From: JAGMES01 sp023128035 | Lineage (GTDB): Bacteria > Bacillota > Halanaerobiia > DY22613 | Length of the DNA: 62,022 nucleotides | Direction: 5' to 3' | Assembly: GCA_030627905.1 (NCBI GenBank) | Contig: DAOVRZ010000021.1 | Span: 1 to 62,022 of the forward strand | In this document: positions 43,013 through 51,741 of the stretch, one piece after another | Layout of the letters: every line of letters begins with the position of its first letter | Position numbering within the stretch: the first letter of the stretch is position 1 | The notes under the pieces: model-generated | The model's database searches: none | Told to the model about the DNA's origin: nothing | Seen by the model: the letters and a program-made list of their open reading frames with translations, nothing else | Program-made: the position numbers and the translations under genes

Positions 43013-43204
43013 TAATAAAAAATTATCTGAGTAATAATTATGTTATAGCAACATACAATTAAGACGGGAGATCAATAAAAAATAATAAATTTTTACTTAG
43101 TTAATAAAATGTAATACAAAAATAATAAATTAAGAATAATAAGAAGAAAAAACCATATATATCATTAGAAACATACAAGATTTAAGAAATTGTGGGGTGT
43201 CTTT

Positions 43205-44083
43205 ATGAAAAAAAGGTGTTTGATCATGTTTGTGTTCTTACTTGGATTTTTATTAGTGATACCAGGTGAAATAATATCATCAAATCATGATTGTGGAACT
43301 TTGCATTTGAACTTTGGGAAAATAACTGCTCCAAGTGAAAAAGAAGGGCAGATTGTATTGTATTTTCCGCTTTACGGAAATTCAGTAGAATCTCTAGAAA
43401 TCTGGGGGGATGAAGATTTTTGCTGTCAGGGGCAAAAAAGTACTATTCCAATAAGTCGAATGAAGTTTGAAATTAATAATCAAATCCGGGAAATCAGCTC
43501 TGATATAGCAAAAATGAATTTGAATAAGGCGAAAAATAAGATTGAGAACCAACAATTAGCTTTACCATTTCTCATTAAAATACATCCAGGAGATTTGCCT
43601 GGCATTTATGAAACGACATTGCATATTCGAGAAGTACATAATGGGAATAATGCATCTGGTCATACTTTTGATGTTAAAGTAACTTTAGAGGTTGGTTCGT
43701 GGATCAATTTAAGTTATGAGCCAGATATTCTTAAAGTGGATTTAGCTGATTTTGAAATGAAAAATGTTAAGAATAGTAAACCTCTTATTATTAAAATAGC
43801 TTCTAATACGAAATGGAAACTTTATGGTAAGTTGTATGATGCCAACTTAGAAGGACTAACAAATTTTAAAATTGATCCATCATTTGGTAATGATTATATA
43901 GTAATCAACCCTTGTGGGGTTTCTCTATCGAGTGAACTAGTACATCTAGCTGATGGATTTAGCACTGGAGGAATCGAATTAGATATAAAAAGCAGTCTTA
44001 AAATTATAGATTTTACAAAGTTAAAATCAGGTGGCTTTGATTTTAATATATATTTTAATGCTATTGAGGATTTTGACTACTAA
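43205..44083 (+). CDS. Secreted beta-rich protein, candidate minor fibre subunit or adhesin
   Basis: 292 residues with a signal peptide (MKKRCLIMFVFLLGFLLVIPG). The mature part has two all-beta stretches: one ending near LPGIYETTLHIREVHNG, the other starting VTLEVGSWINLSYEPD. The pattern of PGDLPGIYETTL-type strands is like fimbrial or WxL-type immunoglobulin domains. A vicinal cysteine pair (DFCCQG) and two other cysteines could form disulfides. The start at 43205 follows GGGGTG. It heads a five-gene block with a PapD-like chaperone and an usher-like protein. No named family is recognised; the adhesin or subunit role is inferred from context. Confidence 0.6.
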   Translation: MKKRCLIMFVFLLGFLLVIPGEIISSNHDCGTLHLNFGKITAPSEKEGQIVLYFPLYGNSVESLEIWGDEDFCCQGQKSTIPISRMKFEINNQIREISSDIAKMNLNKAKNKIENQQLALPFLIKIHPGDLPGIYETTLHIREVHNGNNASGHTFDVKVTLEVGSWINLSYEPDILKVDLADFEMKNVKNSKPLIIKIASNTKWKLYGKLYDANLEGLTNFKIDPSFGNDYIVINPCGVSLSSELVHLADGFSTGGIELDIKSSLKIIDFTKLKSGGFDFNIYFNAIEDFDY

Positions 44084-44160
44084 TTTGAATACATATCCGG
44101 TGGTTAGGCGCGACTATCGGGCTGTAGATAAAGTATATAACTACAAGGAGGAGAAATGTA

Positions 44161-44985
44161 ATGAAGAAAATTTTGATTATGTTATTCTTAATTGCTTCTA
44201 TGGTATTTTCTGGGGCGGTATTTGCTGATGATTTTGCTCCATTTGAAGACTGGTTCCTAGGTTATGAAGATCTCCAAGATGATGGAATTGAAGTTGATTT
44301 TGTCCCTGGGGAATACATTATTGACGGTATAAATAGAAGTGAATTTTATCTTGATGAAAACAAACTTCCGATTAAAGATGAGTTAATTCCAGAACGGCAA
44401 GATGTAAGTGTTAATGTTGAGGTAAAAGCTTATATACCTTGCTATCTCTGGATGGAGGTTACAGGTAATGGTGGGCAAACTACAATTGAAAGTTTTGGCC
44501 CTGGTGAAGGTGGTATAGGTTCAGCAAGTGGAATGGATACACCATACATGTATTTTGATAATGAGATGGGTGGATTTGTGAATGAAGACTGGTATTCAAT
44601 TGGTTATGGTAGAAATGCTGAAATAAGACCATTTGATCCAAGTGACTCAACTGATCCAGCAAGATATATTCAAGCATGTGATATATTCAGAGTTAATCTT
44701 TGGTCAAATGATGCTTATACATATCAAGTGGAATCAGAGCCTCTTATAGATGTAGATGTTCCAGAAGGAGTTTATTATTTAGATTTACAGATGAGAACAG
44801 CTTTAAATGGAACAACCTGGGAGCCTATTACACACTCTTTTGCTGAGTTCTCAGAAGTCAATTTTGGTGATTACGATCCTTTAATATCTTTGGAAGCATA
44901 TCATCAGTTTAGAGTACCTTATGATATAAATACTCCTCATGGAAAATATGAAGGAACTGTTATATTTAGAGCATATACAATCTAG
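44161..44985 (+). CDS. Secreted pilin-like protein, candidate major subunit
   Basis: 274 residues with a signal peptide cleaved after VFA (residue ~21). It is rich in Tyr, Gly, Asp and Glu. VSVNVEVKAYIPCYLWMEV begins a beta domain and the protein ends with PHGKYEGTVIFRAYTI, the GxYxGTVxF end strand seen in donor-strand-type pilins and spore-coat-U-like domains. AAGGAGGAG precedes the ATG. A terminator follows the gene, which would make this the most abundant product of the block, as for major pilins. Family unrecognised; role inferred. Confidence 0.6.
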   Translation: MKKILIMLFLIASMVFSGAVFADDFAPFEDWFLGYEDLQDDGIEVDFVPGEYIIDGINRSEFYLDENKLPIKDELIPERQDVSVNVEVKAYIPCYLWMEVTGNGGQTTIESFGPGEGGIGSASGMDTPYMYFDNEMGGFVNEDWYSIGYGRNAEIRPFDPSDSTDPARYIQACDIFRVNLWSNDAYTYQVESEPLIDVDVPEGVYYLDLQMRTALNGTTWEPITHSFAEFSEVNFGDYDPLISLEAYHQFRVPYDINTPHGKYEGTVIFRAYTI

Positions 44986-45006
44986 TGTACTTCTGAAATA
45001 AATATT

Positions 45007-45040
45007 AAAGGGCTGGTTAACGCGCCACCAGCCCTTTATC
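45007..45040 (+). terminator. Intra-operon terminator between pilin-like and chaperone genes
   Basis: AAAGGGCTGGT (45007-45017) and ACCAGCCCTTT (45027-45037) form an 11-bp perfect stem, but only a weak T run (TTTATCTTAT) follows. Partial read-through would give much subunit and little chaperone and usher. Confidence 0.8.
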
Positions 45041-45069
45041 TTATAATAATCATAAATTAAGGAGGAAAA

Positions 45070-45879
45070 ATGATGCGTTACTGCACTAAAATAAAACTTT
45101 CGTTTCTCTTTCTAACATTTTGGATTCTTATTTGTTCAAATTTAGTAAATGCTTCAACTTACATTGAACCCAGTAGATTTATCCTTCACTTAGAGCCTGG
45201 GGCAAAGATGAGTGACTCCATTAAAGTTACTAATATGAGTAATAATGAGATAGAGGTTAGAGCAGTATTATATGATTGGAAATTAGATGAAAAAGATGAA
45301 CTAGTTACGTATAGTAGTAATACACGTCAGGATACTTTATATGGTTTAATTAAGTTTAATCCCCGTCAATTTAAACTTGCGCCTGGAGAAACTCAAATTG
45401 TTCGATTTACTGTAAAGGCTCCTCAAGAAGGTTTTGATATTGAAAGAAAAGGAATAGTATTTTTTGAACAGGAGAGTGTTGTTGAACAGGACGGAGTTGG
45501 GGTCAATGTTCTTTCTCAAATTGGAACAACTATTTATACAATGCCAAGTGCTGCAAAATCTTCATTTTGCCTGGCAAAAGCAGAAGTCTATATACCAGAA
45601 GAAGGGATTTCTCTTGGAGTACTACTTATAGGAAATGAAGGGAATGTGCATGTACGGTATCATGTAAAGTATAAAATCAGTAATGAAGATGGGAAAATAT
45701 TAGATGAGGGAACTGTGGCAGAAAAAGTTATTTTGCCAGAAGATCGTCGATTAGTAACATTTCCAATTACACCTAATCTTCCAATAGGTAGATATAATCT
45801 ATTACTTGAGATTGCATTTGATGGTACCAATAAGAAGCTTGTCCATACTGTACCTTTTGATGTCAAAGGTCAGGAGTGA
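45070..45879 (+). CDS. PapD-like periplasmic chaperone
   Basis: 269 residues with a signal peptide ending near VNA (residue 28). The mature N-terminus STYIEPSRFILHLEPGAKMSDSIKVTN and the motif LAPGETQIVRFTV (about 103-115) match the first Ig domain of pilus chaperones, which have PGxxQxVR-like sequences. A second Ig-like domain follows (KAEVYIPEEGISLGVLLIG). Such chaperones hold subunits by donor-strand complementation and hand them to an outer-membrane usher. AAGGAGGAAA precedes tandem ATGs. The usher-like gene starts within 6 bp. Finding it in a Firmicute implies a periplasm. Confidence 0.75.
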   Translation: MMRYCTKIKLSFLFLTFWILICSNLVNASTYIEPSRFILHLEPGAKMSDSIKVTNMSNNEIEVRAVLYDWKLDEKDELVTYSSNTRQDTLYGLIKFNPRQFKLAPGETQIVRFTVKAPQEGFDIERKGIVFFEQESVVEQDGVGVNVLSQIGTTIYTMPSAAKSSFCLAKAEVYIPEEGISLGVLLIGNEGNVHVRYHVKYKISNEDGKILDEGTVAEKVILPEDRRLVTFPITPNLPIGRYNLLLEIAFDGTNKKLVHTVPFDVKGQE

Positions 45880-45884
45880 TAAAT

Positions 45885-48800
45885 ATGCTCACTTTAATGA
45901 AAACCAAAATTAATAAAATCATATTACTATTTTTAATAATGATAATGGTTTCTATAAACTATCAAATATCTTTAGCGTTTGATTTAGAAACAAGCATTAT
46001 ATCTCTTGCAATTAGCTCAAATGAAAAATTAATAAAAACAGACCCTTTTTTTGAGTTATTGGACATGGGAGACTACTTACTTGTACCTTTAAATGCTTTA
46101 ACTGAATATCTTGACTTAAGTGTAATTTATCAAAGAGAAACTAATATTGTTAGTGTAACACATGCAGATACTCAAAGAAATGTTGATATAGATATAGAAA
46201 ATGGAATTTATTTAGATCATGTTGAATGGGCTAACGAACCACCAGTAGTTTTGGAAGGAGAATTCTATGTAACGACTTCTTTAATAGAGTATCTAGCTGA
46301 TGTAAGATTTGAGTGGAATTCAAAATATCAGGAATTAACTATGATTGGATCATGGTTTTCTGACGAAGAAGAGGCTCAATCTTTAAATCAATCCTCTAAT
46401 CTTGATACTGGAAGTCTAAAATCAGAGACAGTTTTAACTCCTACTGTTGTTGGTAAGGCTTTTTCCTTGGGATCTATTCAATATAAAATGGTTTGGGAAA
46501 ATCGTAAAAGTGATTTAGAATCATGGCAGAAAAATGGTAATCTAGTTTTAAATATACATGGGAGAGCAGGAGACTGGGAGCTTTCGTTAGGTGGAGAAAC
46601 TGATTTAACTGCTGATGATCAGGAGATAATATTATCCTACTTAAATGCTGAATATAACAAAAATAATCATCTAATTATTTTAGGAGATAAAAAGATTGAT
46701 TTTGATAAAACTGTGGGATCACAATCTTTACGTGGTTTATATTATAGTTTTCCGGATAAGCGTTTTAGTAAATTGGTCGCTTATACATCAATTTCGGGAG
46801 CAGTGGAAATAGGTGATAAGGTATCTTTATATGTGAATGAGAAGTTAAGAGAAGAAATAAGTGCTACAGAAGAGTTTTATACATTTACTCATGTTCCACT
46901 TAATATTAAAAGAATAAACTTAATTCGAGTTACTATAGAAAAAAATACTGGTGAAAAGTATGATATTATAAAAAAAATAGCTGCAAGCGCCAGAATATTA
47001 GAAGTAGGTGTAAAGGAGGTAACAGCAGCTTTAGGGGCTTATCGTGATCCTAACACAGATAATTACGAAGGTCAGATGGTAGGTGTGAAAACTGATTTAG
47101 CTCTAACAGAATCAATTTCAATGAATTTAGTAACAGCATGTAAACAATCATATGAGAATAAAGAGTCTTTAATATATGGTTCGGATCTTGGATTAGCCTT
47201 CAGACTAGGGGAAAAAACAATTATCACTCTGGATTGGGTAATTGGTGGAGAGAGTGATAATCTATTTCATGGAGTGAATTCAACATTACTGTATTGTCTT
47301 GAAAATGGATATATTGAATCTTTAGTTTTTTATGTACCAGAAGATGTATCAAAAGGTGTTCAAATACCTGTTGGTCAAGGTGTTGGGTTAGTTGGGGTTT
47401 GGGATTTGCCAAAAAATTGGGAGATAAAAATTCAAGGTGATTTATGGAGACCGATTTTAGGAATGGAACTTTTATCTTTGAATAGGGGACAATTAGCTTT
47501 AACCAAAAGATGGGGTGAATATTTAGATAATTCGGTCTCTCTGGTAGGAAAAATAGAAGAAAAGGAAATTCTTACAGAAAATTTTATTGAGGAAAACATA
47601 GAGGAAATTGAGAAAATTATTGAGCTCGTCAAAGAAACAGGAGTTATATATGAACATAGACATAAAAGAGATGAATTTTTTGAAAAAGGAAAAGTATCAT
47701 TTGTAATAAGTGGTATTACAAATGATAATCAGTCTTATCAATTTAAAATTATCGATATAGAGCAAGATATTTCTAAACTTTTTTCCAAATATTTTCTAGC
47801 TTCTGCATCAATAGGAGCTTCCAGTAGATGGTTTAATAATAATTTTCTAGAAGGAAATTTTGCCATAACATCTCAAGCTAAATGGGGAATAAAAAATATC
47901 TGGGTTTCTGGAATTGGAACTATAAAAGGGATAAGTAATCAATATTCCGATTATAAGTATGATTTAGAAGAGATTGATCTTGGTTTCATAGTTCAACATT
48001 ATTTTAATGAAAATAATATTGTGTACTTAAATTTCGATCATGTATGGAAGAACTATGCAGACTTTAACTACACAAAAGGTGAATTTGGAACGATTCATAG
48101 ATGGGAAGATGGAAAAGGAAAATTATCATGCAATATAGGTTATGTTTCATCTATAGATGAAAGAAAATATCCTCAATGGTCTGCTAAAATAGATATCGAA
48201 AGAATATTATCTAGAGATATGAAGATTAATGTGACAGCTGAACAGTTATATGATACGCTATGGGATAGTGATCCTGAACATGTTTTTTTAGTAACTTTAT
48301 CACATGCTTTAGGGTTTACTTCTGAAACTAATCAAGGGCAACAATATTCAGGTAACGAACATGTTTCTTTTATCGGTGGTATAGTTTATTTAGATGCAAA
48401 TGGGAATGGTATAATGGATAATGATGAAAAGAGACTTTCTGGTATAAAGATGGCTCTTGATGGTAGAAGAACTGAGACTAATCAACTGGGAGAATTTAGA
48501 TTTGATTATGTTGAACCTGGTATATATAGAGTTGGTTTTGATTTAAAATCTCTGGATGCAGATTATACTCCAGTTTTAGATGAAGAGATTGTTAAAATAC
48601 GAGAGAATGAAAATATATTCTTGCATTATGGTCTTACAATAAATGGATCTATCTCTGGGAAAGTATTTATTGATAAAAATGCTAATGGAAAGATGGATGA
48701 TGATGAAGAGGCTTTACAATGGGTTGGTATTTGTCTGAATGATAACGAAAAGAGCGTATATACAGGAAAAGATGGAACTTTTTATTTGGAAAATTTACCA

Positions 48801-48950
48801 TTAGGCACGCATGTAATAAAAATTCTTAGAGAGACGTTGCCTTTCAATATGGTAGTAAGTCATGGCGAATTATTTGAATTTCAGATTGCTGAAGAATTTC
48901 TGGATATAGAAGGTTTACTAATACCAGCAGTTTATAAGTTTGTAGAATAA
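45885..48950 (+). CDS. Usher-like outer-membrane protein with CuAO_N-like front and B-repeat tail
   Basis: 1021 residues. A signal peptide (1-~32) is followed by a copper-amine-oxidase-N-like domain (~33-145: DYLLVPLNALTEYLDLSV and VTTSLIEYLADVRFEWN). The long central part (~165-820) alternates beta strands and shows an usher-like plug: SQSLRGLYYSFPDKRFSKL, then a plug-type KVSLYVNEKLREEI...FTHVPLNIKRINLIRVTI pattern (~310-350), then RDPNTDNYEGQMVGVKTDLA opening further barrel strands. The C-terminus carries two repeats with DANGNGIMDNDE and DKNANGKMDDDEE, calcium-type SdrD B-like loops. The start at 45885 follows GGAGTG. Together with the chaperone it suggests a secretion and assembly platform. 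Canonical usher homology is weak to the eye. Confidence 0.6.
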   Translation: MLTLMKTKINKIILLFLIMIMVSINYQISLAFDLETSIISLAISSNEKLIKTDPFFELLDMGDYLLVPLNALTEYLDLSVIYQRETNIVSVTHADTQRNVDIDIENGIYLDHVEWANEPPVVLEGEFYVTTSLIEYLADVRFEWNSKYQELTMIGSWFSDEEEAQSLNQSSNLDTGSLKSETVLTPTVVGKAFSLGSIQYKMVWENRKSDLESWQKNGNLVLNIHGRAGDWELSLGGETDLTADDQEIILSYLNAEYNKNNHLIILGDKKIDFDKTVGSQSLRGLYYSFPDKRFSKLVAYTSISGAVEIGDKVSLYVNEKLREEISATEEFYTFTHVPLNIKRINLIRVTIEKNTGEKYDIIKKIAASARILEVGVKEVTAALGAYRDPNTDNYEGQMVGVKTDLALTESISMNLVTACKQSYENKESLIYGSDLGLAFRLGEKTIITLDWVIGGESDNLFHGVNSTLLYCLENGYIESLVFYVPEDVSKGVQIPVGQGVGLVGVWDLPKNWEIKIQGDLWRPILGMELLSLNRGQLALTKRWGEYLDNSVSLVGKIEEKEILTENFIEENIEEIEKIIELVKETGVIYEHRHKRDEFFEKGKVSFVISGITNDNQSYQFKIIDIEQDISKLFSKYFLASASIGASSRWFNNNFLEGNFAITSQAKWGIKNIWVSGIGTIKGISNQYSDYKYDLEEIDLGFIVQHYFNENNIVYLNFDHVWKNYADFNYTKGEFGTIHRWEDGKGKLSCNIGYVSSIDERKYPQWSAKIDIERILSRDMKINVTAEQLYDTLWDSDPEHVFLVTLSHALGFTSETNQGQQYSGNEHVSFIGGIVYLDANGNGIMDNDEKRLSGIKMALDGRRTETNQLGEFRFDYVEPGIYRVGFDLKSLDADYTPVLDEEIVKIRENENIFLHYGLTINGSISGKVFIDKNANGKMDDDEEALQWVGICLNDNEKSVYTGKDGTFYLENLPLGTHVIKILRETLPFNMVVSHGELFEFQIAEEFLDIEGLLIPAVYKFVE

Positions 48951-48969
48951 TTGATATGTTAACTTTTTG

Positions 48970-49000
48970 AAAACCCTGAAAAGTATGTACAGGGTTTTTT
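48970..49000 (+). terminator. Terminator after the usher-like gene
   Basis: AAAACCCTG (48970-48978) pairs with CAGGGTTTT (48990-48998), followed by T residues and a second T run. Confidence 0.8.
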
Positions 49001-49061
49001 ATTTTTTTGAGATATTTTTTTAGAAATTGGAGATGATATTAAAGCGAAAGGAGGAAAAAAG

Positions 49062-50273
49062 ATGAAAAAATATATTATCTTTTTAACATTGCTGTTACTA
49101 ATATTAGTAAAAATTCCTGTTATAGCAGCCGAAACGAAAGTTGGGTTTGGCGGTGATTGGGAAATAGGTTCTCAACTTAAAGTTAATATGTTGACAGGGG
49201 TATTTGTAGATGAAAAAAAGCAATATGATTATTGGGTTAGAGGAAATTTATTATATGTCCCTATAGATCAAAATGGAATACATGGCTTTTTAACCTTAGA
49301 AAAGCGAGGTTCATTTTCTGACATATGCTTGGGATATATTAATCCTTTTAACGAAAAATTGGATTTGGAAGTTGGTGTAAATTGGACTAAAAAAGAGAAT
49401 AAAACAACTGAAAAGTTTATAGTTAATGGAAATTGGAACACAACATATGGAACTGTATTTTTAGGCGGAAAGTTGGGTTTAAATGGAGAAGAAATAACTC
49501 TGAAGTATTTTAGACCATATGAAAAGCATCTTCATAATAAGCTAATATTAAAAGGAAATGTGGGTTTACAACATTTGTGGGAAAGAGAAGGTAGAGAAAT
49601 AAGTATTCCATTGAGAGCGAAAGGGATTTATCAATTAACAGATGTTTCTCAGCTTGTTTTAGAAGTTGAAGATAATTATTCACTAACAAAAAAAGAAAAT
49701 GACCTTGATTTTTCACTTTATTGGCACTATAATTTTGGAAAGAATTCTGTACCAATATTGTTATCAGAAATTGATAATACTCAATTAAATCATCAAATTT
49801 CATCGCCAATTGAGAATGAAATAAAGGATTCAAAATTGGAATGTGTAGAAGATTCTCAGGAAAAAGAAGAAAGTAAATCAACTATTATAGAAGAAACTGA
49901 AATTATACAAGCTGTATCAGTGATAAATTTGAAAGAAGAAAGTATGGCTGAAGTAAAACCATATTATGACCAAAAACTTGGAACATTTTATTATAAGAAC
50001 CAGGAGGTTAAGATAAATAGTTTGGTTAATAATAATCAAATATATCTTCCAATTCGATTTTTGGTAGAATCTCTTGGCGGAAAAGTTTTCTGGCATGAAA
50101 ATTTACAGCAAATAAATATAGTCTTAAATGAAAAGAAGGTTTTATTAGATGTTAAGAAGAACAACATGATGGAAAACGGGTCAGCTAAATTCATTAATGA
50201 ATTAGAGATTAAAGAAAACCATTACTATATAAATGTAGATGATTTAGTTGAGCTTATTTACCTAGAAAAATGA
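49062..50273 (+). CDS. Barrel-like envelope protein with C-terminal CuAO_N-like domain
   Basis: 403 residues with a signal peptide ending VIAA (residue ~23). Residues ~25-235 alternate polar and hydrophobic residues in short strands with aromatic girdles (GNWNTTYGTVFLGGKLGLNG), as in outer-membrane barrels. A charged linker (~240-300) leads to a CuAO_N-like domain (~310-400: IYLPIRFLVESLGGKVFWHENLQQINI split as two motifs, IYLPIRFLVESLGGKVFW and QINIVLNEKKVLLDV). That domain is related to the front end of the usher-like protein but placed at the other end. GGAGG precedes the ATG. It may cap, anchor or form a pore for the same system. No family assigned. Confidence 0.55.
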   Translation: MKKYIIFLTLLLLILVKIPVIAAETKVGFGGDWEIGSQLKVNMLTGVFVDEKKQYDYWVRGNLLYVPIDQNGIHGFLTLEKRGSFSDICLGYINPFNEKLDLEVGVNWTKKENKTTEKFIVNGNWNTTYGTVFLGGKLGLNGEEITLKYFRPYEKHLHNKLILKGNVGLQHLWEREGREISIPLRAKGIYQLTDVSQLVLEVEDNYSLTKKENDLDFSLYWHYNFGKNSVPILLSEIDNTQLNHQISSPIENEIKDSKLECVEDSQEKEESKSTIIEETEIIQAVSVINLKEESMAEVKPYYDQKLGTFYYKNQEVKINSLVNNNQIYLPIRFLVESLGGKVFWHENLQQINIVLNEKKVLLDVKKNNMMENGSAKFINELEIKENHYYINVDDLVELIYLEK

Positions 50274-50282
50274 TATATTGTT

Positions 50283-50322
50283 AAAAGGCTATTGATTAAC
50301 TTAATCAATAGCCTTTTCTTAT
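50283..50322 (+). terminator. Terminator closing the chaperone-usher-like block
   Basis: AAAAGGCTATTGATTAA (50283-50300) pairs with TTAATCAATAGCCTTTT (50302-50319). It could also terminate the opposing L,D-transpeptidase gene. Confidence 0.85.
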
Positions 50323-50359
50323 TGAATAATAAGCAGGATATTATCCTGATTGCATATAT

Positions 50360-51382
50360 TTAGTTAGTTATGATTTCAGTAATAATGCCATTAGGAATTA
50401 ATTGATATAATTCTTCGATATCTTCATTACGCATTCTTATACAGCCTTGGGTAATTGATCTGCCAACGTCTGTTGGATCGTTGGTTCCATGAATTCCAAT
50501 CCCTCTTTGGGCCAGCGTATCACTTGTTTGAAGATTTGTATCAGAATGATAATGTTCTCCGAACTTCATCCATCTTGAACCATAAGAGTTTTCCTGCCCA
50601 TTAGCTAGGATATTTTTTTCTATTATCCGAAAGCTTCCTGTTGGGGTTGGTGTAGAACTACTTCCTATTGATATAGGCCAGGATTTTAGAAAATTATTAC
50701 CTTCTTTTAGTAAAATAATAGATTTTCCTAGACTTACTTCTAGAGAAAGAGGTCGAAAGAGCCGATAGGGTATATTTTTTATATTTGTAAATAATGCTAC
50801 TCCAATTTGTTCTTCGATTTTATTTGCTGCAAATATTTTTGGCGGATTATAAACCCATCCACCTTCCCCTGAAAATCTATTGCTCACTTGATTGCTCCCT
50901 GTTGAAGATTCAACTGGGATATCTTTAAGATATTCTTTTTGAACGAGTTCATCAAGTGTAGCAGGAAATCGTTGGTTATCTATGATATAGTAGTATAAAG
51001 CATTTTGTAAAAGTTTGAAGTTTGAATTTCCTGTTCTATTATACGAAATAGGTTTTGAGGTAGATATAATTTTATTACTTTCGGTTTTTTCTCCTTTTTG
51101 ATATATAATTCGTGATGGGAAAGTATTATTTTCCAATGAAAGGGTTGGCCCATAAATCAGATATAACAACCATCCCCCAATTAATATGATGCATATAAGG
51201 CAGATTATTTCTAAAGTGCGAAGTAATTGATCTTTTGATTTAGTCTTTAATTTAGGTAGTGATGGCAATGTTGAATCATAATTTACGGCCATAGCATAAG
51301 CTTTTTTTGCGTTGGCTTTGTCGCCGATTTCCCCGTAGTAAAGGGCACGTTCATACCAGACTTTACCTTGTACTTGATCCAA
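50360..51382 (-). CDS. L,D-transpeptidase (YkuD) with a cytoplasmic TPR-like N-terminus
   Basis: 340 residues. A short TPR-like stretch (KVWYERALYYGEIGDKANAKKAYAMA, about residues 7-33, quoted in part as ALYYGEIGDKANAKKAY) is followed by one membrane helix (~60-80). A linker with a type II secretion-like segment (LLQNALYYYIIDNQRFPATLDELV) leads to the YkuD domain (~220-340). The catalytic site is IGIHGTND...ITQGCIRM with the cysteine near residue 314. It should form 3-3 peptide cross-links in the wall or attach proteins to it. TTG start behind AGGAGGCATCTAC. Confidence 0.85.
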   Translation of the reverse strand: MDQVQGKVWYERALYYGEIGDKANAKKAYAMAVNYDSTLPSLPKLKTKSKDQLLRTLEIICLICIILIGGWLLYLIYGPTLSLENNTFPSRIIYQKGEKTESNKIISTSKPISYNRTGNSNFKLLQNALYYYIIDNQRFPATLDELVQKEYLKDIPVESSTGSNQVSNRFSGEGGWVYNPPKIFAANKIEEQIGVALFTNIKNIPYRLFRPLSLEVSLGKSIILLKEGNNFLKSWPISIGSSSTPTPTGSFRIIEKNILANGQENSYGSRWMKFGEHYHSDTNLQTSDTLAQRGIGIHGTNDPTDVGRSITQGCIRMRNEDIEELYQLIPNGIITEIITN

Positions 51383-51478
51383 AGTAGATGCCTCCTAATG
51401 TTACTCAATTTTCGTCGTCGTTTATTTATTATATGAACAATCTTTTTAATCCATACTAAAATATACGAAAATTTTCTA

Positions 51479-51594
51479 AGTGAACTCGTCCAGCTAAAGC
51501 TGAACATCGGGGCTTCAGTAGGGGATTCTACCCCCACTGAAGATTAAAAACAATTCCCACCACTTATTGAAGTGGGGGTCTTAACTCAAAAGAT
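51479..51594 (-). mobile_element. Solo IS200/IS605-like right end (omega-RNA-like), copy B
   Basis: Read on the minus strand it matches 33183-33292 almost base for base, including the CAGC-TTTA-GCTG hairpin and GACGAGTTCACT end, and has the complete AATCTTCAGTGGGGGTAG segment. It lies between the L,D-transpeptidase and aroE genes, without tnpA or tnpB. The remaining sequence 51595-51741 shows only the aroE ribosome site. Confidence 0.55.
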
Positions 51595-51741
51595 AAAATA
51601 AAGAAACATTAAAATCTAAAAAATAATCCGAATAATAATATGTGATTAATGAGTGCATTAGTCTAAACTAAGTAAAATTTATTGCTAAGCAGGATATCTG
51701 TATTTTGCAGGGGAAATATATTAAGCTAAGGAGGGATTAAG

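Noticed and set aside
51383..51537. An 84-codon minus-strand frame upstream of the L,D-transpeptidase gene
   Set aside because: It overlaps both the transposon-like repeat and the transpeptidase start in another frame, has no ribosome site and no recognisable residues.
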